A DNA stretch of 64,000 nucleotides, from positions 1,402,001-1,466,000 of the forward strand of contig NZ_CP100390.1 of assembly GCF_026016465.1 (NCBI RefSeq), given 5' to 3'. Made by a program: the position numbers and the translations under genes. Shown here in pieces: positions 1 through 9,449 of the stretch (the stretch's first letter is position 1; each line of letters begins with the position of its first letter). The DNA is from Alkalimarinus alittae (lineage in GTDB: Bacteria; Pseudomonadota; Gammaproteobacteria; Pseudomonadales; Oleiphilaceae). The notes under the pieces are model-generated. The model searched no databases, was not told where the DNA came from, and saw only the letters and a list, made by a program, of their open reading frames with translations.

Positions 1-744
1 GCACAAAAAGGCGATGAGGCAGGACGTAAACGGATGATCGAATCCAATCTTCGCTTGGTGGTTAAAATTGCTCGGCGATATGTAAATCGTGGATTAACGC
101 TTCTCGATCTTATTGAAGAAGGTAACTTAGGGTTAATTCGAGCGGTTGAAAAGTTTGACCCTGAAAGAGGTTTCCGGTTTTCTACGTATGCCACATGGTG
201 GATAAGACAGACAATTGAACGTGCGATTATGAACCAAACGCGCACGATTCGTCTTCCGATTCATGTTGTTAAAGAGCTTAATCTATATTTAAGAGCTGCA
301 AGAGAGTTGACTCAAAAATTAGACCATGAGCCAACTGCAGAAGAAATTGCCGATTTATTAGATAAGCCTGTTGAAGATGTTAAACGAATGCTTGGCCTTA
401 ATGAGCGTATCACTTCTGTAGATACGCCTGTAGGCGCCAACGGCGATAAATGCCTGTTGGACACCGTTGCTGACGAGTCTGCGTCAGACCCTGCTGAGTT
501 GTTGCAAGACAGCAACCTTAGAGGCAGTATTGATACTTGGTTAGACCAACTATCGGGTAAACAGCAAGAAGTATTAGCTCGACGCTTTGGGCTTCGTGGC
601 TACCAGATGAGCACGCTTGAAGAAGTGGGCAGAGAAATTGGTCTGACTCGCGAACGTGTTAGACAGATTCAGGTAGAAGCGCTTAAACGTTTGAGAGATA
701 TCCTTGAGAAACAAGGGTTAACGGGCGAAACATTATTTAAATAG
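1..744 (+). CDS. rpoS: RNA polymerase sigma factor RpoS (5' truncated by window edge)
   Basis: Stationary-phase and general-stress sigma factor that directs core RNA polymerase to its promoters. The reading frame is open from base 1, and the residues before the first in-frame ATG (position 34) already match sigma region 1.2/2.1, so the gene starts outside the window. Visible parts are region 2 with the core-binding and -10-recognition helix ([14 protein letters not shown]), region 3, and region 4 with a helix-turn-helix ending in TRERVRQIQ. The short tail after region 4, ending in ETLFK, is typical of RpoS rather than RpoD. A strong terminator follows. Identity is from family knowledge; confidence is high. 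Confidence 0.95.
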   Translation, partial: AQKGDEAGRKRMIESNLRLVVKIARRYVNRGLTLLDLIEEGNLGLIRAVEKFDPERGFRFSTYATWWIRQTIERAIMNQTRTIRLPIHVVKELNLYLRAARELTQKLDHEPTAEEIADLLDKPVEDVKRMLGLNERITSVDTPVGANGDKCLLDTVADESASDPAELLQDSNLRGSIDTWLDQLSGKQQEVLARRFGLRGYQMSTLEEVGREIGLTRERVRQIQVEALKRLRDILEKQGLTGETLFK

Positions 745-840
745 ACGATATTTAAATAATAGACGACATTTGAGTAGATATTGTATAAATAAAGTACAGC
801 TGAAATATCAAATTGGGTGAGTTTAACCCTGTTTTATTAG

Positions 841-890
841 AACCACGTATTTGAAAGGACTCTTATGTCTTTTTAAAACGTGGTTTTTTT
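841..890 (+). terminator. Intrinsic terminator after rpoS
   Basis: Long imperfect hairpin: AACCACGT (841-848) pairs with ACGTGGTT (878-885), and inside it 850-860 pairs with 867-877 using two G-U pairs, around a 6-nt loop. A run of T closes it at 884-890. It lies about 100 bases after the rpoS stop. Confidence 0.85.
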
Positions 891-1112
891 GTGTACAAAA
901 TTACGATAAATAACCCTCGTTTTTATTAATTAGCATATTGTTTGAGAACTATTGAGCAGTATAATCATCAGGCTCCTGATACCATCGGCTAGTGATAAAG
1001 ATTCATAGGTAGTCGACTTATCATTAGTCCGGCTCGTGACTTACCAAGCAGAGAGTTGGGAGGCACGTTGGTTTAGGGCTACTAAAAATAATCAATTAGG
1101 GATGAAAGGTAA
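891..1112 (+). promoter_or_regulatory. Intergenic region with a possible sigma-70 promoter
   Basis: The gene-free stretch from rpoS to the next gene holds the rpoS terminator and then this segment. A perfect TATAAT lies at 960-965 with a weak -35 (TTGTTT, 938-943) at 16-bp spacing, giving an untranslated leader of roughly 140 bases before the ATG at 1113. Nothing else is recognisable here. Confidence 0.4.
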
Positions 1113-1670
1113 ATGAAACAGATAATTACAGCATTGGTATTAGTTTTAGGGCTTACTCAAGTTGCTTTTGCAAAAGAAGTTGGGGGCGTTAAAATTCCTG
1201 ATTCAATTAAAGCTGGCAGCTCTGATCTTGCACTGAATGGCGCAGGTTTACGTGAAAAGTGGATGTTTGATGTTTATGTTGGTGGTCTGTATCTCGGTCA
1301 GAAGTCTTCTGATGCAACACAAGTAATTAATGCAGATGAGCCTATGGCTATTAAACTACACATGTTGCGTGACGTGTCTGGCGAAAAAATGACAAACGCT
1401 ACACGTGAAGGTTTTGAGAACGCAACTAACGGTAACACTGCAGCTATCAAAACTGAAATTGATAGCTTCTTAGCGGTATTCGGTGATGAAGCGACTGAAA
1501 ATAACGTATACGACATGGTATATGTTCCTGGTAAAGGTGTTGAAGTTTACGTTAATGGTAAACTAGCTAACACCATTGAAGGCGCAGACTTCAAAAAAGC
1601 ACTTTTTGGTATCTGGTTGTCTGATAAGCCAGCACAGAAAAGCTTAAGAGATGAAATGCTAGGTAGCTAA
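1113..1670 (+). CDS. Secreted chalcone-isomerase-like domain protein
   Basis: A 185-residue protein with a clear Sec signal peptide (residues 1-20, ending AFA), so it is exported to the periplasm. The mature part fits the bacterial chalcone isomerase-like family: the stretch LNGAGLREKWMFDVYVGGLY and a C-terminal GIWLSDKPAQKSLRDEMLG are characteristic. Bacterial members are not known to act on flavonoids; fatty-acid binding has been proposed for the fold. It is monocistronic, between two terminators. The family call is good, the function unknown. Confidence 0.8.
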   Translation: MKQIITALVLVLGLTQVAFAKEVGGVKIPDSIKAGSSDLALNGAGLREKWMFDVYVGGLYLGQKSSDATQVINADEPMAIKLHMLRDVSGEKMTNATREGFENATNGNTAAIKTEIDSFLAVFGDEATENNVYDMVYVPGKGVEVYVNGKLANTIEGADFKKALFGIWLSDKPAQKSLRDEMLGS

Positions 1671-1694
1671 TCACGCTTACTACCTCTCTAAATA

Positions 1695-1745
1695 AAAAGG
1701 TCGCATTTTGGGTGTTATAATAAACGCCTGATGCGGCCTTTTTTA
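1695..1745 (+). terminator. Intrinsic terminator
   Basis: Stem AAGGTCGCAT (1698-1707) pairs with ATGCGGCCTT (1731-1740) with one G-U pair, has further weak pairing inside, and is followed by a T-run (1739-1744). It ends the chalcone-isomerase-like transcript. Confidence 0.75.
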
Positions 1746-1807
1746 TTGGTTTTGGTTACACTATTGTTTAGATAGGCATTTTATTAGCAGCATCACATTG
1801 AGGTGTA

Positions 1808-2575
1808 ATGAATATAGTTGGGTTGCAAAAAACAGTCATGGTCACGTTGGCTGTTTTTATGTTGGCAATAGGGCTTAATGTTCATGCCAGCGCTGGCGAA
1901 ATTCGGGTAGCGGTCGCTAGCAACTTTAGCGACACGATAAAAGCGTTGGCTCATTCGTTTGAAAAACAAACTGGGCATCATGTAGTGGTGGTCGTGGGTT
2001 CTACAGGTAAACACTATGCTCAAATAGTACATGGTGCTCCTTATGACGCTTTTTTTGCTGCTGACATCGAGCGGCCTCAACGGTTAGAGCGTGAGGGGTA
2101 TGCTATTCCTTCAACTCGATTTACCTATGCTATAGGAAAGCTCGTGTTATGGAGCCCAAATGAAGACTTAGTGGATGAAAGTCTCAGTATCTTTCAGTCT
2201 GCTGAGTTTCGATATTTGGCAATTGCGAATCCAAAGTTAGCACCTTATGGCTTAGCAGCCAAAGATGTGTTGCAAGCAAAAGGGTTGTGGGCCTCACTGC
2301 AAACGAAAATGGTACGAGGTGAAAATATCGGTCAGACCTATCAGTTTGTTAAAAGTGGTAATGCTGAATTAGGGTTTGTTGCTTACACACAAGTAAAAAA
2401 TAAGATAGATCGACGAGAAGGGTCTGTATGGATGATCCCACAATCACTCTATACACCGATTGAGCAGCAAGCGGTATTATTAAAAAGTAATCCTGTAGCA
2501 CGCTCATTTCTCTCATTTGTTAAAAGTGAAGAGTCAAAAATAGTGATTCAGCGCTACGGATACGGTTCATTATGA
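1808..2575 (+). CDS. modA: Molybdate ABC transporter, periplasmic binding protein ModA
   Basis: Periplasmic protein that binds molybdate (and tungstate) and delivers it to ModBC. It has a signal peptide (about residues 1-28, ending HASAG). The mature start [10 protein letters not shown] and the later [20 protein letters not shown] are typical ModA segments. Length is 255 residues, normal for the family. It is the first gene of modABC; its stop overlaps the modB start by 4 bp, indicating translational coupling. No ModE regulator gene is nearby, and the upstream gap is too short to hold an obvious moco RNA. Confidence 0.93.
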   Translation: MNIVGLQKTVMVTLAVFMLAIGLNVHASAGEIRVAVASNFSDTIKALAHSFEKQTGHHVVVVVGSTGKHYAQIVHGAPYDAFFAADIERPQRLEREGYAIPSTRFTYAIGKLVLWSPNEDLVDESLSIFQSAEFRYLAIANPKLAPYGLAAKDVLQAKGLWASLQTKMVRGENIGQTYQFVKSGNAELGFVAYTQVKNKIDRREGSVWMIPQSLYTPIEQQAVLLKSNPVARSFLSFVKSEESKIVIQRYGYGSL

Positions 2576-3255
2576 ATTTAAGCGGTTTTGATATCGCGGC
2601 ACTACTTTTGACGTTTAAATTAGCGGCTATTACGACAGGCATATTACTGTTGATAGGTACGCCGGTGGCGTGGTGGTTAGCCAATACTCGTTTTAAGTTC
2701 AAATTTATATTTGAAGGGTTAGTAGCACTTCCTTTGGTGCTGCCCCCGACAGTTCTCGGTTTTTATCTTCTTATTACGCTGGGTCCTAATGGGCCTCTTG
2801 GGCAGATGATGGCATGGCTCGGTGGGCCCTCATTGGCATTTACCTTCAGCGGCTTGGTTATCGGTTCTGTTTTTTACTCAATGCCCTTTGTTATACAGCC
2901 CTTACAAAATGCGTTTTCTGCCATTGGGAAAAGACCAATGGAGGTAGCGGCAACGCTTAGAGCCTCTCCGTTAGATCGTTTTTTTTCCGTCGCTATGCCG
3001 CTCGCTAAACATGGTTTTTTAACTGCTGCCGTTCTTGGCTTTGCGCATACGATTGGTGAATTTGGTGTTGTGCTCATGATTGGTGGGAATATTCCGGGTG
3101 AAACCCAGGTGCTTTCGATTGCCATCTATGATCATGTTGAAGCGCTTGAGTATAGTCAGGCACATTGGTTGTCTGGAGGCCTTTTACTGCTTTCTTTTCT
3201 TATGTTGATGATTGTCTATGCGCTTAACGGTCGATTGAACTGGGGGCGCACATGA
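2572..3255 (+). CDS. modB: Molybdate ABC transporter permease ModB
   Basis: Inner-membrane permease forming the channel of the ModABC importer. The 227-residue protein has about five hydrophobic helices and the EAA-type loop that docks on the ATPase (residues around 125-145, [13 protein letters not shown]), followed by the ModB segment [17 protein letters not shown]. It overlaps modA and modC by 4 bp on each side, so the three genes are translationally coupled. Confidence 0.95.
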   Translation: MNLSGFDIAALLLTFKLAAITTGILLLIGTPVAWWLANTRFKFKFIFEGLVALPLVLPPTVLGFYLLITLGPNGPLGQMMAWLGGPSLAFTFSGLVIGSVFYSMPFVIQPLQNAFSAIGKRPMEVAATLRASPLDRFFSVAMPLAKHGFLTAAVLGFAHTIGEFGVVLMIGGNIPGETQVLSIAIYDHVEALEYSQAHWLSGGLLLLSFLMLMIVYALNGRLNWGRT

Positions 3256-4334
3256 GTATAGAGGCCAAATTTAAGTTAACCAAGAAAGCGTTTGAGCTAG
3301 ATGTCGCATTAACTATCCCTAGTAAAGGTGTTACCGCTGTTTTTGGTCCGTCAGGGTGTGGTAAAACGACACTGCTACGATTGATTGCGGGGTTGGAGCG
3401 TTGTGATAATGGGTATTTGAAAGTTAGAGATAACGTTTGGCAGGGGATAGAGGGGTTTATACCTTCACATGAACGAGCCATTGGTTATGTGTTTCAGGAA
3501 GCGAGCCTATTTTCACACTTAAATGTGGCCGATAATCTAGCATATGGCGTAAAGCGCGTCCCTGCCACTGAGCGAAAAGTATCGATCGATCACGCTGTAG
3601 CATTATTGGGGATTGGCCATCTCTTGAGCCGCAAAACCGATAAACTGTCAGGCGGCGAAAAACAGCGAGTCGCTATTGCTAGAGCGTTAGCGGTGAGCCC
3701 TAAAGTGTTGCTAATGGATGAGCCTTTATCGGCATTAGATCAGGCTTTGAAGCGTGAGATTATGCCGTACCTTGAATCGTTGCATGATGAGCTCGATATC
3801 CCGATTATTTATGTCAGCCATGCACCTGATGAAGTGGCTCGCTTGGCCGATCATCTGGTATTGCTTGAAGCGGGTAAGGTAAGGGCCGAAGGGCCCATTG
3901 AGGGCATGCTGACTCGATTGGACTTGCCTCTCGCGCACGGCGATGATGCTGCGGCTGTTATAAAAGCCAATGTTGCTTCTCACGATAGCCACTACGGTGT
4001 CACCTATCTTGATTTTAGGGGAGGCCAGTTTATAGTGCCTTGCAACACGCTTTCTGTTGGGCAAGCCGTAAGACTTAGGGTTGTGGCACGAGATGTTAGT
4101 TTAACGCTTGAGCACCAGACGGGAACCAGTATCCTTAATATTTTTCCGGCAACGGTTACGGAAATAATAACCGATGAACAGCCAGAAGTGATTGTGAGGT
4201 TAAAGGTTGGAGAGGTGACTTTATTGTCGCGAGTTACTAAAAAATCTGCTGCACAGCTTAATCTGAAATGCGGCCAGCATGTCTATGCTCAAATTAAGAG
4301 TATTGCGTTATTAACCGATAATAAGTCGATTTAA
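3252..4334 (+). CDS. modC: Molybdate ABC transporter ATP-binding protein ModC
   Basis: Cytoplasmic ATPase driving molybdate import. Visible motifs are Walker [10 protein letters not shown] (about residues 32-40), signature [15 protein letters not shown], Walker B LLMDEP and the switch His in VSHAPDEV. The C-terminal third (about 290-355) is a mop/TOBE-type domain that binds oxyanion and sets regulation. The 360-residue length is usual for ModC. Last gene of the operon; it ends 13 bp from the convergent acyltransferase gene with no obvious terminator between them. Confidence 0.95.
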   Translation: MSIEAKFKLTKKAFELDVALTIPSKGVTAVFGPSGCGKTTLLRLIAGLERCDNGYLKVRDNVWQGIEGFIPSHERAIGYVFQEASLFSHLNVADNLAYGVKRVPATERKVSIDHAVALLGIGHLLSRKTDKLSGGEKQRVAIARALAVSPKVLLMDEPLSALDQALKREIMPYLESLHDELDIPIIYVSHAPDEVARLADHLVLLEAGKVRAEGPIEGMLTRLDLPLAHGDDAAAVIKANVASHDSHYGVTYLDFRGGQFIVPCNTLSVGQAVRLRVVARDVSLTLEHQTGTSILNIFPATVTEIITDEQPEVIVRLKVGEVTLLSRVTKKSAAQLNLKCGQHVYAQIKSIALLTDNKSI

Positions 4335-4347
4335 GTCTAGTGGCTGA

Positions 4348-5259
4348 TTACTGATAAAAATTTATATTCGTTTCTGGCTGAGTACGAAAACGTTTATAGC
4401 TCCATTGATATTGTTCAGGGCAGTCTAGTATACATTGCTCGATACTCTTATTCAGCGCAGTGGCTGCAATGGCGGGGTCTGGGTCGCGGACTAGATCATT
4501 TGCTGGCTTTAGTACCACTGAGTAACGTCCATCACTCATTCTCTTGGCATAGCAGCATAATAAGTAGGCTGGAGTTGTGCTAGCCATTTCACCAATTAGC
4601 TTTCCAGTGAGAGCCTTTTGACCAAAAAAGGGGGCAAAGACGCCACTTTTAATTCGCGGCTGCTGGTCTGGAAGAACCGCGACTACGCCTTTATTTTCTA
4701 AAATTTTATAGAGCGACATAACACCCTCACGGTCGGCAGGCACTAAACCTACGTCTACTCGTTTTCGGGTATCAAATATAAATTTGTCTAGTTTGGGAAT
4801 TTTTGCCGTTTTGTACATCACGGTCATGAATAGATAGGTTCGGAAGAAGTGATTGAGGATTTCCCAGTTACCTAAATGGGGGGCGATAAGAATAATGCCG
4901 TTGTTTTCATCAAGTGCTTGCTGTAAATATTCTTCCCCCTCAATGTGCGTGATGAGCTTATGAACTTTAGGGATTGGCCACATCCATGACATGCCCATCT
5001 CGGTGTATGTTTTGCCCAATGCTTTGAGGCTTTTTTTAACGATGCGGTTGATCTCATCGTCGCTGTAGTCAGGAAAGCATAGCCTCAAATTCACCTCTGA
5101 AATTTTGCGTTTTTTGCTATTGGTTATCCACAAAATCCAACCGATGAAGGCACCTAATTTATGTGCAATGGAGAGAGGTAATAAGGCGATTAACCAAATG
5201 GCACAGATGCCGATAGAGACTATAAAACTTTTCACTACTGATCTTCCTAAATATTGCAA
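4348..5259 (-). CDS. Lipid A biosynthesis lauroyl/myristoyl acyltransferase family protein
   Basis: Inner-membrane enzyme of the LpxL/LpxM (HtrB/MsbB) family that adds a secondary acyl chain to lipid A. It has one N-terminal transmembrane helix (about residues 10-30) and the catalytic HX4E motif at His128-Glu133 within APHLGNWE. A second conserved block (VPADREGVMSLYKILE, then VLPDQQP) follows. Its 303 residues fit the family. Sequence alone cannot decide between an LpxL- and an LpxM-type donor or position, so no symbol is given. Confidence 0.88.
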   Translation of the reverse strand: MQYLGRSVVKSFIVSIGICAIWLIALLPLSIAHKLGAFIGWILWITNSKKRKISEVNLRLCFPDYSDDEINRIVKKSLKALGKTYTEMGMSWMWPIPKVHKLITHIEGEEYLQQALDENNGIILIAPHLGNWEILNHFFRTYLFMTVMYKTAKIPKLDKFIFDTRKRVDVGLVPADREGVMSLYKILENKGVVAVLPDQQPRIKSGVFAPFFGQKALTGKLIGEMASTTPAYLLCCYAKRMSDGRYSVVLKPANDLVRDPDPAIAATALNKSIEQCILDCPEQYQWSYKRFRTQPETNINFYQ

Positions 5260-5362
5260 GAGAGACGATTATCATCGCTAATAAGGAAGAAGGTAGAGTG
5301 GACCGTCGACCAGAAACAATGTTCTGTATAGGTGTTTAACTAATTGCGTTGTAACGGTGTTA

Positions 5363-5391
5363 CAAAAAGGTGCACAAGATTGTAGCACCTT
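5363..5391 (-). terminator. Intrinsic terminator after the phosphoribosyltransferase gene
   Basis: Read on the minus strand, AAGGTGC pairs with GCACCTT around an 11-nt loop (5367-5373 with 5385-5391), followed by a run of five T. It lies about 36 bases past the stop of the upstream minus-strand gene. Confidence 0.75.
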
Positions 5392-5426
5392 AATGAGCGA
5401 GCCAGGAAGTGATAGTGCTTTTTGAA

Positions 5427-5996
5427 TTATTTATTTTTTATTTCATCTATCTTATCTGCAATATGCGTCAGTTCCGGTCGGTGTTGGCGAATTTCATCCG
5501 TACTTAAGCCATCTATTTCATGAGGGAAGACCAGCCACTCATTACTTTCATGAACGTAATAGTCAGGCACTCTGTCCGTTTTATTGTTGGCAGGCTTGTA
5601 ATAGGGTGTCGCTATTCGAATCTCAGGGGTGTTTTTCTTGCAGGCTCTTTTGATGTCGAGAATCGTTTGGTTAATGCTTAAACCGCTATCATGTACATCA
5701 TCGACTATCAGTAAGCTGTCTTCACTCTCTAGACGCTTGATTAAATAGGTGAGACCATGAACTTTTACTTTTTTGCTGCGCTCACCGATGCCGGTATAGG
5801 ATGATGTCCGTATCGCAATATGATCTGATTCTACGCCAAAGACATGCAATAGTTCTTGTACTGCTATTCCTACCGGTGCTCCGCCCCGCCATACACCCAC
5901 AATGTAGTCAGGGCGATAGCCGCTTTCATAAATATTGATTGCCAGCTGGAAGGAGTCTTCTAAAAGTTGCTGGGCGCTGATGTAAACCTTTTCCAT
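5427..5996 (-). CDS. Purine phosphoribosyltransferase-like protein
   Basis: Type I phosphoribosyltransferase fold. The PRPP-binding loop is seen as LLIVDDVHDSG, and an upstream VGVWRGGAPVG loop resembles hypoxanthine/xanthine-guanine phosphoribosyltransferases. It probably salvages a purine base using PRPP in the cytoplasm; the exact base is not determinable. The ATG at 5996 is chosen: the frame extends to a TTG at 6015-6017 but that codon has no ribosome site, while AGGCAG precedes the ATG. The protein is 189 residues. Single-gene transcript with its own terminator. Confidence 0.82.
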   Translation of the reverse strand: MEKVYISAQQLLEDSFQLAINIYESGYRPDYIVGVWRGGAPVGIAVQELLHVFGVESDHIAIRTSSYTGIGERSKKVKVHGLTYLIKRLESEDSLLIVDDVHDSGLSINQTILDIKRACKKNTPEIRIATPYYKPANNKTDRVPDYYVHESNEWLVFPHEIDGLSTDEIRQHRPELTHIADKIDEIKNK

Positions 5997-6017
5997 CTTA
6001 CTGCCTATTATATTCAA

Positions 6018-6366
6018 AAAGTTGTCGAGGATGATGCTCTAGAAAGAGTGCAATGCTAGCAAATTATTGCTGCTTATCGTTAATTTTAAGGGTGTTAATT
6101 CGGCGTTTAATTAATTATTTTTAGATAGGCGTTTAAACCATCAAAGTTAAATGTACGAATAGATTAGAGGGGGGGCTAAAGACGCTTTATCATTATGTTG
6201 CTGTTTAGCGGTTTACTGGGTTATCTCGAAGCGCTATAAAGTAGTGTTTAGAAAGGAGGGTGACACTACTTAACCGTGACGATGATTGCTAACGGTCCTT
6301 TTGATATCCCAGTGGTTCGACTGAGGCATATTATATTTTGTCTGCTCGAGAGGATTTAGAGCGGTT
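6018..6366. other. Gene-free region with a stable hairpin
   Basis: No credible gene is seen between the phosphoribosyltransferase and nth. The one clear structure is a perfect 9-bp inverted repeat, AAGTAGTGT (6239-6247) with ACACTACTT (6263-6271). Its 15-nt loop contains AAAGGAGGGTG on the plus strand and CCCTCC on the minus strand. No T-run follows on either strand, so it is not a normal terminator. Confidence 0.55.
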
Positions 6367-6410
6367 TAAAACCGAAATACGATAAGACTCTAATCAGAGT
6401 ATTCGGTTTT
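6366..6410 (-). terminator. Terminator overlapping the 3' end of nth
   Basis: On the minus strand AAACCGAATAC (within 6399-6410) pairs with GTATTTCGGTTT (within 6368-6380) with one bulge, and ACTCT/AGAGT pairs inside. TTTT follows the stem. The upstream arm lies inside the last codons of nth, so the hairpin ends the rsx-nth transcript. Confidence 0.65.
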
Positions 6411-7031
6411 ATCTTTGAATTCACATAAATCTTCGATAATACAGGCGCCACATTTTGGCTTTCGCGCGGTGCAAATATATCGGCCGTGAAGAATCAACCA
6501 GTGGTGGGCATCTAAAAGATATTCTTTGGGCACTAGTCGCATCAGTCTTTTTTCAACGTCTACTACGTTTTTGCCTGTCGCGATTTTGGTTCGATTAGAT
6601 ACGCGAAAGATGTGCGTGTCTACCGCCATAACAGGCATGCCGAATGCAGTATTCAGCACCACATTGGCCGTCTTTCGGCCAACACCGGGGAGTGCTTCTA
6701 GCGATTCGCGGTCTTGGGGTACTTCAGCGTTATGCTTTTTGATTAAAATGTCGCAGGTTTTTATGATATTGGCGGCTTTGCTATTAAATAGGCCAATTGT
6801 TTTGACGTACTCTTTTAGTTTATCCAACCCGAGCGCATAAATGGCTTCGGGGGTATTGGCGACAGGGTATAGCTTATCTGTCGCTTTGTTAACGCCTACA
6901 TCAGTAGCTTGAGCAGATAAAATAACCGCAATTAGCAACTCAAAAGGCGTGCTGTAGTTAAGTTCCGTTTCAGGGTTGGGATTATCCGCTTTTAAGCGTC
7001 TAAATATTTCAGTGCGAATATCCTTGTTCAT
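6390..7031 (-). CDS. nth: Endonuclease III
   Basis: Bifunctional DNA glycosylase/AP lyase of base-excision repair, removing oxidised pyrimidines. The helix-hairpin-helix LPGVGRKTANVV contains the catalytic Lys120, and Asp138 lies in MAVDTHIF. Four cysteines (187, 194, 197, 203; C-X6-C-X2-C-X5-C) bind the 4Fe-4S cluster. All of these numbers match E. coli Nth, supporting the ATG at 7031. The start overlaps the rsxE stop (TAATG), so nth is the last gene of the rsx operon, a common arrangement. Confidence 0.97.
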   Translation of the reverse strand: MNKDIRTEIFRRLKADNPNPETELNYSTPFELLIAVILSAQATDVGVNKATDKLYPVANTPEAIYALGLDKLKEYVKTIGLFNSKAANIIKTCDILIKKHNAEVPQDRESLEALPGVGRKTANVVLNTAFGMPVMAVDTHIFRVSNRTKIATGKNVVDVEKRLMRLVPKEYLLDAHHWLILHGRYICTARKPKCGACIIEDLCEFKDKTEYSD

Positions 7032-7744
7032 TAAGAAATAGTGCCTGTTGTTCTGACGCGCTTGCTGCCTGATACCACCTTAACGCTGTTTCTTTGCTCT
7101 CTTTCTTTTAAGCGGTCATCGATAATGTTTTTGATGGCAATAATAATACCCATGCCTACAAAGGCGCCGGGGGGTAAGATGGCAAAGAGAAAGTCAGGGT
7201 AATCTGTAAAGACATTGATCTGCCAGTCTTTAGCGATTTCACCAAAGAGTAAATCCATGCCACTGAACAGGGTTCCCTGTCCGATCAGTTCACGCACAGT
7301 CCCTAAAATGATTAACACAATACTAAAACCCAACCCCATCATAAGGCCATCTAATGCTGAGGGGACGACGGAATTCTTAGATGCAAATGCATCAGCTCTG
7401 CCTAAAATAGCACAGTTGGTCACGATAAGAGGGATAAAAATCCCTAAGATTTCATACAGCTCGTAGGTATAGGCTTGCATGAGTAGTTCTGCACAGGTCA
7501 CCAGTGAGGCAATGATCATTACAAATGCAGGTAGTCTTACCGTCTCGGGTACAAAGTTACGTATTAACGAAACAGAAATATTAGAGCCGAGCAGTACGAG
7601 CGTAGTCGCAAGGCCTAGCCCGATTGCGTTAACGGTCGTACCGGTGACGGCGAGTAAAGGGCATAGTCCAAGAAGTTGAACGAGTGCGGGATTATTTTTC
7701 CACAGGCCGTTAAGTGTAATTTCTTTATAGCTACTATTGGCCAT
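7031..7744 (-). CDS. rsxE: Electron transport complex subunit RsxE/RnfE
   Basis: Integral membrane subunit (six helices expected) of the Rsx/Rnf complex, which couples electron flow from NADH to ferredoxin-type carriers with ion movement, or keeps SoxR reduced. [20 protein letters not shown] near the N-terminus and [14 protein letters not shown], whose Cys belongs to the membrane-embedded iron site shared with RsxA, identify it. The ATG at 7744 is preferred over the GTG at 7753: AGAGGG lies 8 bases before it and the N-terminus then matches the family. The protein is 237 residues and overlaps rsxG by 11 bp. Confidence 0.95.
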   Translation of the reverse strand: MANSSYKEITLNGLWKNNPALVQLLGLCPLLAVTGTTVNAIGLGLATTLVLLGSNISVSLIRNFVPETVRLPAFVMIIASLVTCAELLMQAYTYELYEILGIFIPLIVTNCAILGRADAFASKNSVVPSALDGLMMGLGFSIVLIILGTVRELIGQGTLFSGMDLLFGEIAKDWQINVFTDYPDFLFAILPPGAFVGMGIIIAIKNIIDDRLKEREQRNSVKVVSGSKRVRTTGTIS

Positions 7745-8399
7745 TCGAATCACCCTCTACTGATAACTGTGGACTGGGTAGTGCTTTTAATAGTTCGACT
7801 TTGTTTTGCTCGAAGAAGTTTAATGCATTGTGAACGCCGCTAACGATGGCTCTTGGTGTTATTGTTGCGCCTGTTAACTGGTCAAACTCTCCGTCATCTT
7901 TCTTTACTTTCCACTGATCTGGCGCTGGTTGGGTCAATGAAACACCCTCGAACTGTTTTATCCAGTCAGATTTTTTGATATCAATTTTATCACCGAGCCC
8001 TGGTGTTTCTTTGTGATTAATGACTCGAACGCCTTTAACCTTGCCGTTTGCTTCTATGCCGACAATCATTGAAATCGGGCCGGAATACCCGTTTTCTGCC
8101 ACCACCGGTAAAATGATGGCCGTAGCCATGTCATCATTGCGAGCGATATAGGCTTCTTTGCTGTTAGGGAGATTGAGTAGCCCGCCTGCTTCGAGTAAAA
8201 ACGTATCTTCTAGAAGGTCATTGTCGTGCTCTTCATGAGATATTATTTGCAGCAATGCTTTCGATTGGGCTTTTTTGACCTGTTTTTCGATGGTTTCTTT
8301 GGTCATTATCTGTGTTGCTGCGATAAGGCCTGCGGTGATAATGGCAAATATACCCAGCCCAATAACAGATCTGGTTATGGATTGTTTTATTGAATCCAT
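7734..8399 (-). CDS. rsxG: Electron transport complex subunit RsxG/RnfG (FMN-bearing)
   Basis: Membrane-anchored, largely periplasmic subunit carrying covalent FMN. There is one N-terminal transmembrane helix (about residues 10-30), then an FMN-binding domain with [12 protein letters not shown] and the flavinylation motif TGAT at residues 176-179 ([11 protein letters not shown]). Flavin attachment would need an ApbE transferase, which is not in this window. Length 221 residues. Its start overlaps the rsxD stop by one base (TAATG). Confidence 0.95.
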   Translation of the reverse strand: MDSIKQSITRSVIGLGIFAIITAGLIAATQIMTKETIEKQVKKAQSKALLQIISHEEHDNDLLEDTFLLEAGGLLNLPNSKEAYIARNDDMATAIILPVVAENGYSGPISMIVGIEANGKVKGVRVINHKETPGLGDKIDIKKSDWIKQFEGVSLTQPAPDQWKVKKDDGEFDQLTGATITPRAIVSGVHNALNFFEQNKVELLKALPSPQLSVEGDSNGQ

Positions 8400-9445
8400 T
8401 ATTCTGACTCCTTCGCGCCGCGCTTGGCTTTAGCATAGCCGTATGTTCGTGGCTGGGTGTACAAGTCGATAAGTGGTGCTGCAAAATTCATTAGTAGAAC
8501 TGAGAATGCGATGGCATCAGGGTAGCTGCCATAGGTTCTGATGATGTAAGTCAGAATGCCGATGCCCGCACCGTAGATCAGTTTCCCTTGAGGGCTAACG
8601 GCCGATGTTACCGGGTCGGTTGCAATAAAAAATGCGCCCAGCATGGTCGCACCTGCCAATAGATGTAGTAAGAGGGGCGTGGTTTGGTCTGCATCCCAAC
8701 CGAACACTAGCGACATTACAACGAGTGCTACCAACATGCTAATGGGGGTATGCCATGTAAACACCCCTTTTTTCATCAAAAACAGGCCGCCGGCTAAAAA
8801 GGCAATATTTACCCATTCCCACCCATGAGCAATAAAGTCACCAAAAACAGGGTTCTTTACGACGTCTTCTGCGATCGAGTGGCCTATTTCATGTTTATAT
8901 ACATCAAGTGGTGTTGCCATCGTGAATGCATCAATACTTTGAGATGCAAAACCAAATACGGTGCTTAGGGTATCAATGAAACTCATTGGGCTGTCGAGTA
9001 AATAGCTAGGAGTGGCCCAACTGGTAGTCATAGCGACAGGGAATGAAATCAGCACCAATGCAAACCCTACCATAGCAGGGTTGAATGGGTTGTATCCCAT
9101 GCCGCCATAAAGGTGTTTTGCCACAATAATGGCAAACCCCACTGCAACAACAGACACCCACCAAGGTGCCAAAGGCGGTAGCGCTAATCCCAGTAAAACC
9201 CCTGTTACTAATGCACTATAGTCGCCTAAATAAAATGCAAGCGGGCGTTTTCTTATTAGTAGTACACTCGACTCTGCTAATAGCGCGATAATAGAACACC
9301 AGATTACATTAATCAGGTTACCCCAGCCAAAGAACCATGTCAGCGCTAAAAGGCCAGGAAGTGTTGCGATCACCACTGCACGCATCAAGTTAGCCGTTTT
9401 TCTAGGCCCGTGTGCGTGAGGGGATGTAATTGTCATTAAGCCCAT
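8399..9445 (-). CDS. rsxD: Electron transport complex subunit RsxD/RnfD
   Basis: Polytopic membrane subunit (about 9-10 helices) related to NqrB that carries FMN. The conserved block [20 protein letters not shown] includes the region of the flavin-linked Thr; [16 protein letters not shown] is another family hallmark. Length 348 residues. The ATG at 9445 lies just after the rsxC stop; a second ATG at 9436 is possible and would remove only three residues. Middle gene of rsxABCDGE-nth. Confidence 0.95.
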   Translation of the reverse strand: MGLMTITSPHAHGPRKTANLMRAVVIATLPGLLALTWFFGWGNLINVIWCSIIALLAESSVLLIRKRPLAFYLGDYSALVTGVLLGLALPPLAPWWVSVVAVGFAIIVAKHLYGGMGYNPFNPAMVGFALVLISFPVAMTTSWATPSYLLDSPMSFIDTLSTVFGFASQSIDAFTMATPLDVYKHEIGHSIAEDVVKNPVFGDFIAHGWEWVNIAFLAGGLFLMKKGVFTWHTPISMLVALVVMSLVFGWDADQTTPLLLHLLAGATMLGAFFIATDPVTSAVSPQGKLIYGAGIGILTYIIRTYGSYPDAIAFSVLLMNFAAPLIDLYTQPRTYGYAKAKRGAKESE

Positions 9446-9449
9446 TTAG

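Noticed and set aside
1751-1807. Molybdenum-cofactor riboswitch ahead of modA
   Set aside because: The gap is under 60 bases after the previous terminator, too short for that RNA fold.
5997-6017. Longer start (TTG) for the phosphoribosyltransferase gene
   Set aside because: No ribosome site before the TTG, whereas AGGCAG precedes the ATG at 5996.
6282-6359. Possible 25-codon peptide after the AAAGGAGGG hairpin
   Set aside because: The ATG is over 20 bases from the ribosome-site-like loop and the peptide has no recognisable pattern.
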